NCBI GenBank assembly: GCA_036381495.1
Contig: DASVCS010000147.1
Span: 7,890-71,889 of the forward strand
Source of the DNA: DASVCS01 sp036381495
GTDB lineage: Bacteria; Gemmatimonadota; Gemmatimonadetes; Longimicrobiales; RSA9
DNA: 64,000 nt
Reading direction: 5' to 3'
Shown: positions 34,276 through 43,400 of the stretch, piece by piece
Layout of the letters: each line of letters begins with the position of its first letter
How positions within the stretch are numbered: position 1 is the stretch's first letter
The notes under the pieces: model-generated
Databases searched by the model: none
Seen by the model: the letters and a program-made list of their open reading frames with translations, nothing else
Told to the model about the DNA's origin: nothing
Program-made: the position numbers and the translations under genes

Positions 34276-35607
34276 ATGATGTCAGCCCCGCTCTACCGTA
34301 ATCCGGCCATTCGAGTATTCCCGCTTGACAGCGATGTCCGGGACGAGATGGTCTTGTGTGAGATCCCCCACCGAGACCGCGCGCCGACACGTTATGCGCT
34401 CCCCGCGAAGTTGCTCACGTTTCTCGATTGCTTCGACGGAACACGCGAGACGAGCGATATCCTGCGGACGATCGACCCGCAGGAGATCGGCGTACCGCAG
34501 ACCGCGGATCTCGACCGACTCGTAAGTGAATTGCTGGTTCCGCGGGGCTTCCTCCTCTCCAGCACCGACGATGGCGCCGTCGCACAAGCGCCAACTTCCG
34601 AGCCTCGCTCGAATCGCCGCTCACCACTCTATTTGCGCATTCCGCTTCTGCGCTCTCGGATCCTCCTGCCGATCGTATCCGTATTCCGGCCGATGTTCCG
34701 CAGATCAATCGCGATCCCGATCCTGGTCCTCATCGCCGGATCCCACCTGGTGTTCTACGCGTCCATCCTGCCGCAGTACTCTCTGGAGGGGACAGGCCTC
34801 CGGACAGACGCGACGATCCAAGCTCTGCTCCTAGTCTTCCTAGGCGGGCTGATCCATGAGATCGGCCACGCAACAGCAGGCGCATGCTACGGCTGCCGGC
34901 GATTGGAAATCGGCTGTGGTCTCTATCTTTACCTCGTGGTCCTTTACACGGATCTCTCCGAGGCTTGGCGCCTCCCCCGGCGACAGCGGGCCGTCGTCGA
35001 TCTCGCGGGCATCTACTTCCAGGCGGCATTTGTGGCGTTGTTGCCGATCATCCATGCATTCACCGGTTGGACTGCTCCGCTCTCCTGTTTCCTGATCAGC
35101 GATCTCCTGATCGCCGCATCGCTGAACCCGTTCCTGCGTCTCGACGGCTATTGGTTGCTCAGCGATGCCTTCGGGATCCTGAATCTCAGGACGGCATCCC
35201 TGGCGTTCCTGCATTTCATCAAAGCCCGCCTAACCTTACGGGGAGACCGCAGAGCACAGATGCCGTGGAGCCTGAGTCGACGATCGATGGTCGTATTGGG
35301 TATCTATGTCGTCTTCGGCACCGGATTCTTCGCCTATCTTACCGTGGTGCTGGCGAAACGGCTCGCGATGACGCTCATACAGACTTATCCACATGTCGTC
35401 AGGGATTTTCTCGGGATGTTTGCGGATCGCCCGGGCGATTCTGCTCACCCGTGGACCCTCGCTCTTGACATCGCGTGGCGTGGTCTGGTCGTGATCTGGA
35501 TCTCGTTCATCGCGTTCCACATGTCTCGAAGACTGATCCGGCGGCTGCGACAGTCATTCGGAGTCAGCAGGGGGCTGCTGTCGTGGTCGGTGCGAGGCGG
35601 AAAGTGA
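34276..35607 (+). CDS. M50-family intramembrane protease with PqqD-like N-terminus
   Basis: 443 residues. Residues ~20-100 (RYALPAKLLTFLDCFDGTRETSDIL... VSELLVPRGFLL) resemble a PqqD/RRE leader-binding domain. About eight membrane helices follow. The zinc site is clear: HEIGH at 194-198 in the helix LLLVFLGGLIHEIGHATAG, and the third ligand Asp in NPFLRLDGYW (about 290). Likely cuts the leader from the modified peptide in or at the membrane, as YydH does beside a radical-SAM enzyme in Bacillus. Two ATGs are adjacent (34276, 34279); no clear ribosome site. Confidence 0.85.
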   Translation: MMSAPLYRNPAIRVFPLDSDVRDEMVLCEIPHRDRAPTRYALPAKLLTFLDCFDGTRETSDILRTIDPQEIGVPQTADLDRLVSELLVPRGFLLSSTDDGAVAQAPTSEPRSNRRSPLYLRIPLLRSRILLPIVSVFRPMFRRSIAIPILVLIAGSHLVFYASILPQYSLEGTGLRTDATIQALLLVFLGGLIHEIGHATAGACYGCRRLEIGCGLYLYLVVLYTDLSEAWRLPRRQRAVVDLAGIYFQAAFVALLPIIHAFTGWTAPLSCFLISDLLIAASLNPFLRLDGYWLLSDAFGILNLRTASLAFLHFIKARLTLRGDRRAQMPWSLSRRSMVVLGIYVVFGTGFFAYLTVVLAKRLAMTLIQTYPHVVRDFLGMFADRPGDSAHPWTLALDIAWRGLVVIWISFIAFHMSRRLIRRLRQSFGVSRGLLSWSVRGGK

Positions 35608-35641
35608 TCGGCCTGAGACATCGCGTACTGTTGCAAGGGGT

Positions 35642-36817
35642 GTGACCGAAATGACCGGAATGACCTCTTCCGCGAGGGACCTTCGCCGAGGTGCGATCCC
35701 GGCGCGTCGTCTCTTCGTGTCGACCGCAAGGATCGCGCGGTACCCGCTTGGACCGTGGGCGGCGGAGCTGCGGCGCCAGATCGCGGCTGCAATGGCATCG
35801 CCGACACGACCCGATGAGCCGGCGTGGTGCAGGGAGATCATCCGCTGCGGCAACAACGCGGCGCTCGTTCAGTTGCACGCCGGCCGTTCTGATGCCGCCA
35901 TGGAGATCTGTCTCGCCCAGATTCACTGGCTGCGCACGTTGGCATCGAGATACCGCAAGCCCCACCTCCTTACGCTCACGCTCCAACCCTGGATCAACAT
36001 TGGCCGACTCTATGCAAAGCAGGGTCGCGTCGATGATGCGCTCCGGCACTTTGCTGAGATTCGCGCCTGCACCACCGATGGACCGTCGAACGTCGGCGAT
36101 TGGGTGATCGAGCCGCACCAGTGGGCTCGTTCGGGATGGACGGCCAAGGGGCTCAGGCAGTTCGGTCGTAGCGTTTGGGTCACGGATTCACTTCGGACGC
36201 TATTCGGCGCCGGCCGATACGATGCGGTCCTTAGCATGGCCAGTTCGGATACTGCGGTCGAGCTCGCCTCCTTCGCGTACATGTTGCAAGAAGCGGAGGT
36301 CGTAGCGCTGGCGTGCCTTGGGCGCTTGACCAAAGCCCTCGACCGCACGAGGCGTTACGAGATTCGTGCACCGGCGTGGGAGCGGTTGATCCTTCAACTC
36401 CGGCGGGCAGAATGTCTTTTCGCTTGTGGTGAACACGAGATCGCGAGATCGGTGGTCGGGCGTCTCATCGCGGTGTGTCGGCAGATCTCGATCAACTCCA
36501 AGGCGAAGCTTGCGTTCCTACTCCCGATCCAGCACCTTCTCCGCCTGGCGATTCTCCTCGATCCAGTGCCTGCATGGCCTGAGTTGGCCGAGGATCTTTA
36601 CGCTGCGGCTCTGCGTCTGGACGATGAGGTGCTTCGCGTAGAAGCTCTTCAGCTCACCGTTGCCGGAGGGGTCGCCGGGGCTGAACGGATTCAGGAGTTG
36701 AATCACCTGCTTGAAACGACGGCGTATGCGCAATTACGAAACGGCGCCGGGCCGTCCGCTGAGTCGAGCGAAATTGATCTCCTCTTCGGCGACATGATGG
36801 CCGCACTATCGGCCTGA
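35642..36817 (+). CDS. TPR-like helical repeat protein, function unknown
   Basis: About 391 residues, soluble. From ~60 onward the chain is a series of helix pairs with TPR-like residues: NNAALVQLHAGRSDAAMEICLAQIHWLRTL, LYAKQGRVDDALRHFAEI, SFAYMLQEAEVVALACLGRLTKALD, LQLRRAECLFACGEHEIARSVVGRL. No enzyme motif. GTG 35642 (AAGGGG upstream) or ATG 35651 can start it. Last gene of the RiPP run; it may organise the maturation complex or act as a regulator or immunity factor, which the sequence cannot decide. Confidence 0.65.
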   Translation: MTEMTGMTSSARDLRRGAIPARRLFVSTARIARYPLGPWAAELRRQIAAAMASPTRPDEPAWCREIIRCGNNAALVQLHAGRSDAAMEICLAQIHWLRTLASRYRKPHLLTLTLQPWINIGRLYAKQGRVDDALRHFAEIRACTTDGPSNVGDWVIEPHQWARSGWTAKGLRQFGRSVWVTDSLRTLFGAGRYDAVLSMASSDTAVELASFAYMLQEAEVVALACLGRLTKALDRTRRYEIRAPAWERLILQLRRAECLFACGEHEIARSVVGRLIAVCRQISINSKAKLAFLLPIQHLLRLAILLDPVPAWPELAEDLYAAALRLDDEVLRVEALQLTVAGGVAGAERIQELNHLLETTAYAQLRNGAGPSAESSEIDLLFGDMMAALSA

Positions 36818-37124
36818 CCCCACTGCTCTGTCGGGTGAGCACACACGTTTCGATTCCCCGTGTTCAACCCGGCTCCTGCACGGGTGGTCCGAGGTGGGGA
36901 TGCAAAGAGCCACCTGGCGGCATTCTTTTCATGTTGTCGCGATTTCTCGAGCAACTTTGACACCTTCCGCGCAGGGTTGTGGGGCTGTGGAGCGGACCTT
37001 GCGGATGGGTTTCGCAATGCGCACCTGAGCCCAGTGGTCGGCATGCAAGCGCGCGTCCGGCGCTAGAGACCCGCTTCGTCGTTTCGGCGTATGGATGCTG
37101 CTCAACCTGCTCACGGCCAGCGTG
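36818..37124. other. right boundary of the island, no gene seen
   Basis: About 300 bp between the convergent TPR-like and propeller genes. A weak CCCGTG/CACGGG stem (about 36858-36884) is present. No tRNA, integrase or direct repeat that would mark an integration site is visible. Confidence 0.4.
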
Positions 37125-38351
37125 CTACTCCGCGCCCCCACGCCCCCGGACGATCCGCGCCTTCACGATGTACTGCACGTCCAGCGAATCGAGCGTCACA
37201 CCGTACAGGAACCCGTCGCGCGCGATCGGGTCGGGGCCGGGCAGCCCGCTGAGCGCGAACGGCACGCGCACGACCCCGAGGTAACGGCCTTCCCGGTCGA
37301 AGACGTCGAACGGCCGGGTGCCGTCCGGGGCGCCATCGGGCTGGCGCTCGACCCAAAGATTGCGCTCCTCCTGGAAGAACAGGCCGGTCACGGGCGGCTT
37401 CGTGTCCGGGATCCTGGACCACCACCGCGGCAGCCCCTCCCGTTCGATCGTGCGTGCCCACCTCTCGCGGAGCCGCTCCATGTCGGCCTCGGTCACCGGA
37501 ACGGGCTCCGAGGGGCGCGTGATGGTCCGCAGCGTGTCGCCGCTCCAACCGAGCTCGAAGAGGCGGTAGGGATCCGTGATCAGCGCCCAGACCGTGCCGT
37601 CGCGGGAACGCCGCCACACCAGCCGACCCTGGAGCGGGATCGGCACGGGGTACCCGCGAACGTAGACGACGTCGCGCTCGACCGGGTCGACCGGCCGCTC
37701 GAGCGTGTCCCTGGGCACGAGGGCGGCATCGTGGCGCACGAGGGTGAACGCGATCTGCTCCGCCGGGGACGGCGGCGCCTGCACCGGCGCGTAGAAGCGG
37801 CCGTGTGCGTCGAAGCCGCCCCCGAACCACGGCGTCATCTTGAACTTGGTGGGGATCGGCTTCGCGTCCAGGTAGCGGCCCGCCGTGTCGAACACCGAGA
37901 TCCGGGCGTTGCCGACATCCACGACCCAGACGTGGCCATCCGGCGCGAGGTCGACGTCCACGGCGGCTCGGAACTCGCCGGGGCCGGCGCCGGGCCTGCC
38001 GATCGTCCGGAGATGCGCGCCGGAGCCGTCGAAGACGATCAACTGCTGCGCGATCTCGTCTACGATCCAGATGCGGCCGGCATCATCGACCTCGAACGCC
38101 GCGACCCGTCCGAACGCGTCGGGACGCCCGCCCTCGACGCTTCCGATCCGCAGGACTTCGACGACCCGCCACGCATCGCCTTCTCGCCAGAGCGGATCGG
38201 CGCTGTTGCGCACGACGACCTGGCCGGACGGCAGCGTGTCCATGGTTCCGGTCCACGCGGGCCCCGGCGGCGGTGCATCCGCGGCGCAGGCAGCCGCGAG
38301 CGCCGCGACGAGCGTGGCAGGGACGGTGGCGAGGCGAGAGGCGCGGGTCAT
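37125..38351 (-). CDS. 6-bladed beta-propeller lipoprotein
   Basis: 408 residues. The signal (LATVPATLVAALAAAC) ends in a lipobox. The rest shows propeller blades of the NHL/6-bladed type: VDDAGRIWIVDEIAQQLIVFDGSGAHLRTIG, RPGAGPGEF, APDGHVWVVDVGNARISVFDTAGRYL and DREGRYLGVVRVP. Such lipoproteins are numerous in this kind of genome and mostly uncharacterised. ATG 38351 is internal to a longer open frame and is chosen because it places the signal at the N-terminus. Confidence 0.82.
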   Translation of the reverse strand: MTRASRLATVPATLVAALAAACAADAPPPGPAWTGTMDTLPSGQVVVRNSADPLWREGDAWRVVEVLRIGSVEGGRPDAFGRVAAFEVDDAGRIWIVDEIAQQLIVFDGSGAHLRTIGRPGAGPGEFRAAVDVDLAPDGHVWVVDVGNARISVFDTAGRYLDAKPIPTKFKMTPWFGGGFDAHGRFYAPVQAPPSPAEQIAFTLVRHDAALVPRDTLERPVDPVERDVVYVRGYPVPIPLQGRLVWRRSRDGTVWALITDPYRLFELGWSGDTLRTITRPSEPVPVTEADMERLRERWARTIEREGLPRWWSRIPDTKPPVTGLFFQEERNLWVERQPDGAPDGTRPFDVFDREGRYLGVVRVPFALSGLPGPDPIARDGFLYGVTLDSLDVQYIVKARIVRGRGGAE

Positions 38352-38681
38352 GATTTTGCGTTCCCGTTCTGGTGTGGGCGGCGCGCGTTTCCGGAGGAGA
38401 CGCAAGTGCGGCCAGCCCGAACCGACGCGCCGGGGCAACGGCCCACCGGCAATGAGCGCGCGGACGGATAGAGCGGTCGTCGCGTCGCTTCGGAGTCGTA
38501 CGCGCCGGCGGACCGAGCGCGGCGAGCGGGCGCGCGGCTCTGAACCCGCGGGAGAACCGTGCTAGCGGGTGGGCCGGATCGCATCCCGACCCACGCGCCC
38601 ATGAATAAGGCGACGACGATGGGGGCGCAAGATTCTCGATGCGGGCGCTCGACCGCCCGCCCCCGCGCACGATTTTCTATT
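38352..38681. other. 330-bp gap without a recognisable gene
   Basis: Lies between the propeller gene start and the methyltransferase gene end. The frames across it are Arg-rich. AATAAG/ATTTTCTATTTC pieces near 38600-38685 are AT-richer, but I see no structured element. Confidence 0.45.
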
Positions 38682-40448
38682 TCAGTCCGCCACCGCCTCG
38701 ATGAGCGGATTGTTGCGCGCCCACGCGTCGGGCGCCTGCATGACGCGCGCACACCAGGCGCGCAGCGTCTCGAGGTGGCGGTCGCCGGTCGGGGGGAGCG
38801 CGCACAGCCGGCGGTGCCACACGGCGATGGAGGGGTGCGCCTCGCGGCGGCGGTCGCGCCAGTGGCGGATCCGCCAGCCGGCCGCCTCGATCATCGCGCG
38901 GAGCCGGGCGGACGAGGTCACGTGCATGGTCCCGCCGAACGTGCGGGCGGGCGGCGAGGCATCCTGGCAGTTGACGCGCAGGACCAGCCGGTCGCCGAAC
39001 GGGCGCAGGCGGCGCAGCAGACGCGCCTTGTCGCGGATGTGGCTGAGCGACTCGAGGAGCAGGATGCAGTCGAAGCGGCCGGGCGGGAGCGTGGTCTCGG
39101 CATCGCCCCAGCGGACGGGGAGGCCCAGGCCGGCCACGTGGCGGTACTGCGTCCGGCTGTTCGTCAGCCCCAGGGCCGGGCAGCGGAGATCGCGGACGAG
39201 CATCGCGAGCGGGCCGCCCCAGCCGCAGCCGACGTCGTAGACCCGGCCGCCGGCGGGGATGAACGGGTACAGGGTGGTGACCGCGCGGCGCAGCGCCGCG
39301 TCCATCGCGGCGTCGTCCGGCTCGGCGTCGGGCGACTCGAACAGCCCGGCGTGGTAGTGCAGCCCGGGGCCGAGCACGGCCTCCCAGGTCGAGACGGAGC
39401 CGTCGTAGAAGCGACCGGTGCCGTCCGCATGGTCCGCGCGCACGACGACGCCGGCGTCCACACCCGCGTCCGCGGCTGCCCCGTCGTCCGCGCCCGCCGC
39501 AGCTCCGGCAGTCCCGGCGTCCCCGCCACCCGTGGGCGCCGGGGGCGGCAACCAGCGGTACAGCCTGTCCGCCTTCCGACCGAACGCCGCGCCGCCGCGC
39601 CGGACCCGCTCGCGCAGCTCGGGCACATCCGCCGGCCACGGGCCGTCGCACGACGCGGAGGCATAGAGCGTGACCACCGGCGCGCCCGCGCCGACGCGCG
39701 CGGCGACGTGGCGGACCGGCAAGTCGCGCCACCTCGACCGCGCGTCGGATGGCAGCCGCAACGCATCGGCCAGCGCGACCAGGCCGCGGAGCGTACCGGC
39801 CGGCGGGCACCAGGGGAGCACGAGGTCGACCTGCTCGATCGCACCATCCTCGCCCTCGCGCAGCCAGAAGCCGGAGCCCTGCCGCAGCCGATCGTCCTCG
39901 AGCAGCAGGGCGAAGCCGGCGCGCAGCCGCGCATCGACCAGGTCGAGCGGTCGCAAGCCGGACGGCGTCTCCGGCAGGAAGTGGAACGCGTAGCGCGAGC
40001 GCCGCGGCGCGCCGCCCGGCCGCCAGCGCCAGGAGATGTAGCGGTCGGCCAGCGTCGTCGGGTCGCGGCCGTGCAGATACAGCCGGAACTCGGGGCCGTC
40101 ATCGTCGAAGGCGATGGCGATCCCCTGGCGCACCGGCAGCACGGCGCCGCGCTGCGCGTCGGCCACCGGCGCGGGCGCGCCGAGCCGCGCCAGCGCGCGG
40201 CCGATCGGCTCGAACGCGCCACGCCCCTGGCCCCCGAGCCAACAGCCGAACCGGTCGCCCGCATCGATGCGCCCGGGCCGCAGGCGCAGCGAGAACTCGA
40301 GGTCGACGCCGGGGAGCCCGTCGAGCTCGGCGCCGATGCGCGCCAGCACGTCGTCCGCGGTAATCCCCTGCACGTCGTCGCCCGCGGCCCGTGCCGGCGC
40401 GCCGTCCGCCCCGTACCGCGCCGGCGGTACGGCGGCCGGCCGGCTCAC
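38682..40448 (-). CDS. SAM-dependent methyltransferase with a large N-terminal extension
   Basis: 588 residues. The last ~230 residues are a class I methyltransferase: GGRVYDVGCGWGGPLAMLVRDL binds SAM, then RWGDAETTLPPGRFDCILLLESLSHI and LRVNCQD, closest in look to cyclopropane-synthase-like or ubiquinone-type methyltransferases. The first ~330 residues do not resemble a family I know and end in an Ala/Gly/Asp-rich linker. GTG 40448 overlaps the stop of the giant upstream gene (GTGA), so the two are surely one operon and probably act together. Confidence 0.75.
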   Translation of the reverse strand: MSRPAAVPPARYGADGAPARAAGDDVQGITADDVLARIGAELDGLPGVDLEFSLRLRPGRIDAGDRFGCWLGGQGRGAFEPIGRALARLGAPAPVADAQRGAVLPVRQGIAIAFDDDGPEFRLYLHGRDPTTLADRYISWRWRPGGAPRRSRYAFHFLPETPSGLRPLDLVDARLRAGFALLLEDDRLRQGSGFWLREGEDGAIEQVDLVLPWCPPAGTLRGLVALADALRLPSDARSRWRDLPVRHVAARVGAGAPVVTLYASASCDGPWPADVPELRERVRRGGAAFGRKADRLYRWLPPPAPTGGGDAGTAGAAAGADDGAAADAGVDAGVVVRADHADGTGRFYDGSVSTWEAVLGPGLHYHAGLFESPDAEPDDAAMDAALRRAVTTLYPFIPAGGRVYDVGCGWGGPLAMLVRDLRCPALGLTNSRTQYRHVAGLGLPVRWGDAETTLPPGRFDCILLLESLSHIRDKARLLRRLRPFGDRLVLRVNCQDASPPARTFGGTMHVTSSARLRAMIEAAGWRIRHWRDRRREAHPSIAVWHRRLCALPPTGDRHLETLRAWCARVMQAPDAWARNNPLIEAVAD

Positions 40449-43400
40449 CACTTGGTCGGATCCATCTTCTTCGCGTACTTCTTGAACTCGCCGCCGAGGT
40501 CCTTGAAGTACTTCTCGATCTTTTTGTTCGAGAAGCCGGCCTTCTTGAGCGTCTTGCTCAGCTTCTTCGGACTCAGGTCGTACGCGTCCTCCAGGAAGTC
40601 GCCCACCTCGTCCACCGCGTAGCCGGCGCCCTTGAGCGCACTGCCGACCGCCTCGGCCGACGCGTTCCAGCCGCTGCGCAGCGCGTTGCCGATCTCGTCC
40701 ACGCCGTAGCCGGCCGCCTTCATCCATTGCGCCGCCTGGTCCATCGACGCGCCGTACACGGCCGCGAGCACCTTGCCGACGTCCTCGACGCCCGCGACGA
40801 GCCCGTCGTGCACGTACTTCGCCCACAACGCCGCATCGGCGAACAGCTTCTCCAGCTCCCGGGCGACCAGCGTGGCCAGCTCCTCCGGCAACGAGAGGAG
40901 CGCTGCCGTCCGGACGTCGAGGTCGACCCCGGGGAGCGCGTACTCGCGCCCGGCGTACCGGAAGCCGCCCGCGAACGTGGCGTGGGAGACGTCGCCCGCG
41001 ACGCCGACGTCCAGCGTGCCCGTCACGCCCGTGCCGATGTCGACCGTGCCGAGTGGGCCCAGGTCGATCGCGCCGACTCCGACGTTCAGCGTGCCACCGG
41101 CACCGAGCTGCGTCGGCCCGCCGATGCTGCCGCGCAGCGCGTAGTCGAAGCCCGGACGGATCTCGCCGTCGATCGCGAAGGCGATGCTCGTCGTACTCAC
41201 CTCGAAATAGGCCGACTGCTCGAGGCCGAGCAGGTTCATCCGCCCGTCGATCAGCGCGTGCGGCCGGTGCAGCCGCGGGTCCTCGTCCTCCGGCCGGCCG
41301 GCCGTGGCGATGGACAGCCGCGGACCGCGCTTCCCGTCCATGGACTCGATCACGAACAGCGCTTCGTTGCCGATGACGACGCGGTCCACGGTGCCGTCCG
41401 CCAGGATCCCCCGGCTCGGCTTGACGAGGATCTTCGCCTCCGCGTGGAACGCGAGGATGTCGAGCGCCGCGTTGAGGAACGTGCCCTGCTGGAAGACCAG
41501 GCCACCGATCGCCGTCGTCTGCGGCACCACGTAGAGCTGTGGCTCGAGCGTGACCCGGATCCCGTCCTCGACCTTCTCGAGCTCGTAGTGCAGCATCGTG
41601 GTCATGTCGGTCAGGAACCAGTGCTCGCCCTTCTTCCCCACGGCCAGCACGACCTGCGACGACGCGGTCGGAAGCTGGATGCCGTGCGGCGCGAACGCCG
41701 CGGCGATCTCCTCGAGACCACGGTTGTCGAGCGCGTCCGCGAGCGCGGCATCGAGGGTGAACGCGTCGGTACCGACCAGCCCGATGTGCGAGAGCACGTC
41801 GTCGACGTCCGACGGCGCGACGTCCCCGGCAAAGGTGTCCAGCACGTCCTTCAGCGTGAGGCCGCTGACCGCGCCGGCCAGCATGCTGCGCGACGGGTCG
41901 GCGCTGTCGAAGAAGATCGCGACCGACGAGTCGAAGTGGTCGACCGCGAGCGACGCCGCGATCCCGAGGCTCGGGATCCCCTCCCAACTGATGCCGACCA
42001 CCAGTGCGACGTTCGAGAGCGTCAGCCCCTCGAACTCGATGGTGCCGTTCATCGATCCCGAGAGGAACGCGCCGTTCGCGACGTAGAGCAGCGTCACGTC
42101 GAACCGGACCGGCCGTTTCTGGATCTCGGCGACCAGCACGCCGGTCAGGAACAAGCTGACCTTGCCGTCGCGCATCCGCCCGCCGAACTGGCAGCTCAGC
42201 GCCAGCCCCTGGACCTTCGTGTCCACGCTGGCGTAGAGCCAGCTGTCTTGCTTCGGGTCGGCCGCGACCTGGAGCGTGATCCCGATCGTGGCCTCGAGCC
42301 CGAGGAAGTCGCGCAGCAGCTTCTGCTCGCGCGAGGTCGTGTCGATCGTCCAGCGCGCGTACGCGTTCAGCCCCGCGATCACGCCGCCCGCCTGCGCCGG
42401 CAGCTTCAGGTTCCCGGTCCGCAGCGTCGGCGCGTTGAACGCCGCGAGCGAGGGGAACGTGAACGCCGGGTCGTCGAACGACGCCGCCACGAGCACGACC
42501 TGGTCGAGGCGGAACATCGCCTCGAACGGCGCGAGCGTGTCCAGCCCCGGCAGCGCGGAGAGCCGCGGCACCGTCAGGTCGATGCCGGCCGCGAAGCCCC
42601 ACCCGCCCGCGCCGGCGCCGACGCGGCGCGCCTCGAACGCGACGGTACCCAGCGATTCCATGGTGGTCGCGAACTGGAACGTCAGGTTCGGACCGGCTTC
42701 CTGGATCAGGACATAGCCGTCCGTGAACTCGAGGTCGAAGCCCGGCGGGAGCGCGACCGGGCGGTCCGTCAGCCCGCGCACCAGGTCCAGCAGCTTCACG
42801 TCCGGCAGCTCGGCGCGCAGGATGAAGTCGCCCGGCGTGTCGTAGGCGAAGGCGAACTCGAACGCGTCGCCCGGGCGGAGGAGGCCGCTCAACGACCCCG
42901 TCGCCGGGCTCTTCACGGGGTGTGCCGCCAGCAGGCGCACGTTGGCGACCGTGAGCGGCACGGGGCCGAGGTCGAGCGTCCACGGCGGGTCCTCGGCCAT
43001 CACCGCGGCCACGGAGTAGGAGCCATCCGTCGCCACGCCGAGCCGCAGCTCGGCAATATCGAGCGTCGGCGGCGCGGGGAGGCCGAGTTCGTCGAAGAGC
43101 GTGTCGAGCGATACGGTGACACTCTCCGCCAGCCGCGCCATGCCCGCGACCTCGGGGAATGCGACGTCGACATCGAACGGCGCGCCGAGGAACTCGAAGC
43201 CGCCGCCCAGGTTGACCGTGAGGCCGCGGCCCTTGCCGAACGGGTCGGCCACGTTGAAGGTCGTCCGCAGCCTCCGCACGGTGAAGCCCGGCAGCACGCC
43301 GGTGTCGAGGTCACGCATACCGACCGACATGGCCACGGCATGGACCTTCAGCCCCGCGCCGAGCTGGAGCATGATCGATTCGAGCGAGAGCGAGTCGAGC

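Noticed and set aside
38682..42983. A single 1433-residue reading joining the methyltransferase to upstream DNA
   Set aside because: Upstream of 40448 this frame is out of phase with the clearly coding 1324-residue gene; the GTGA overlap at 40445-40448 marks the true start.
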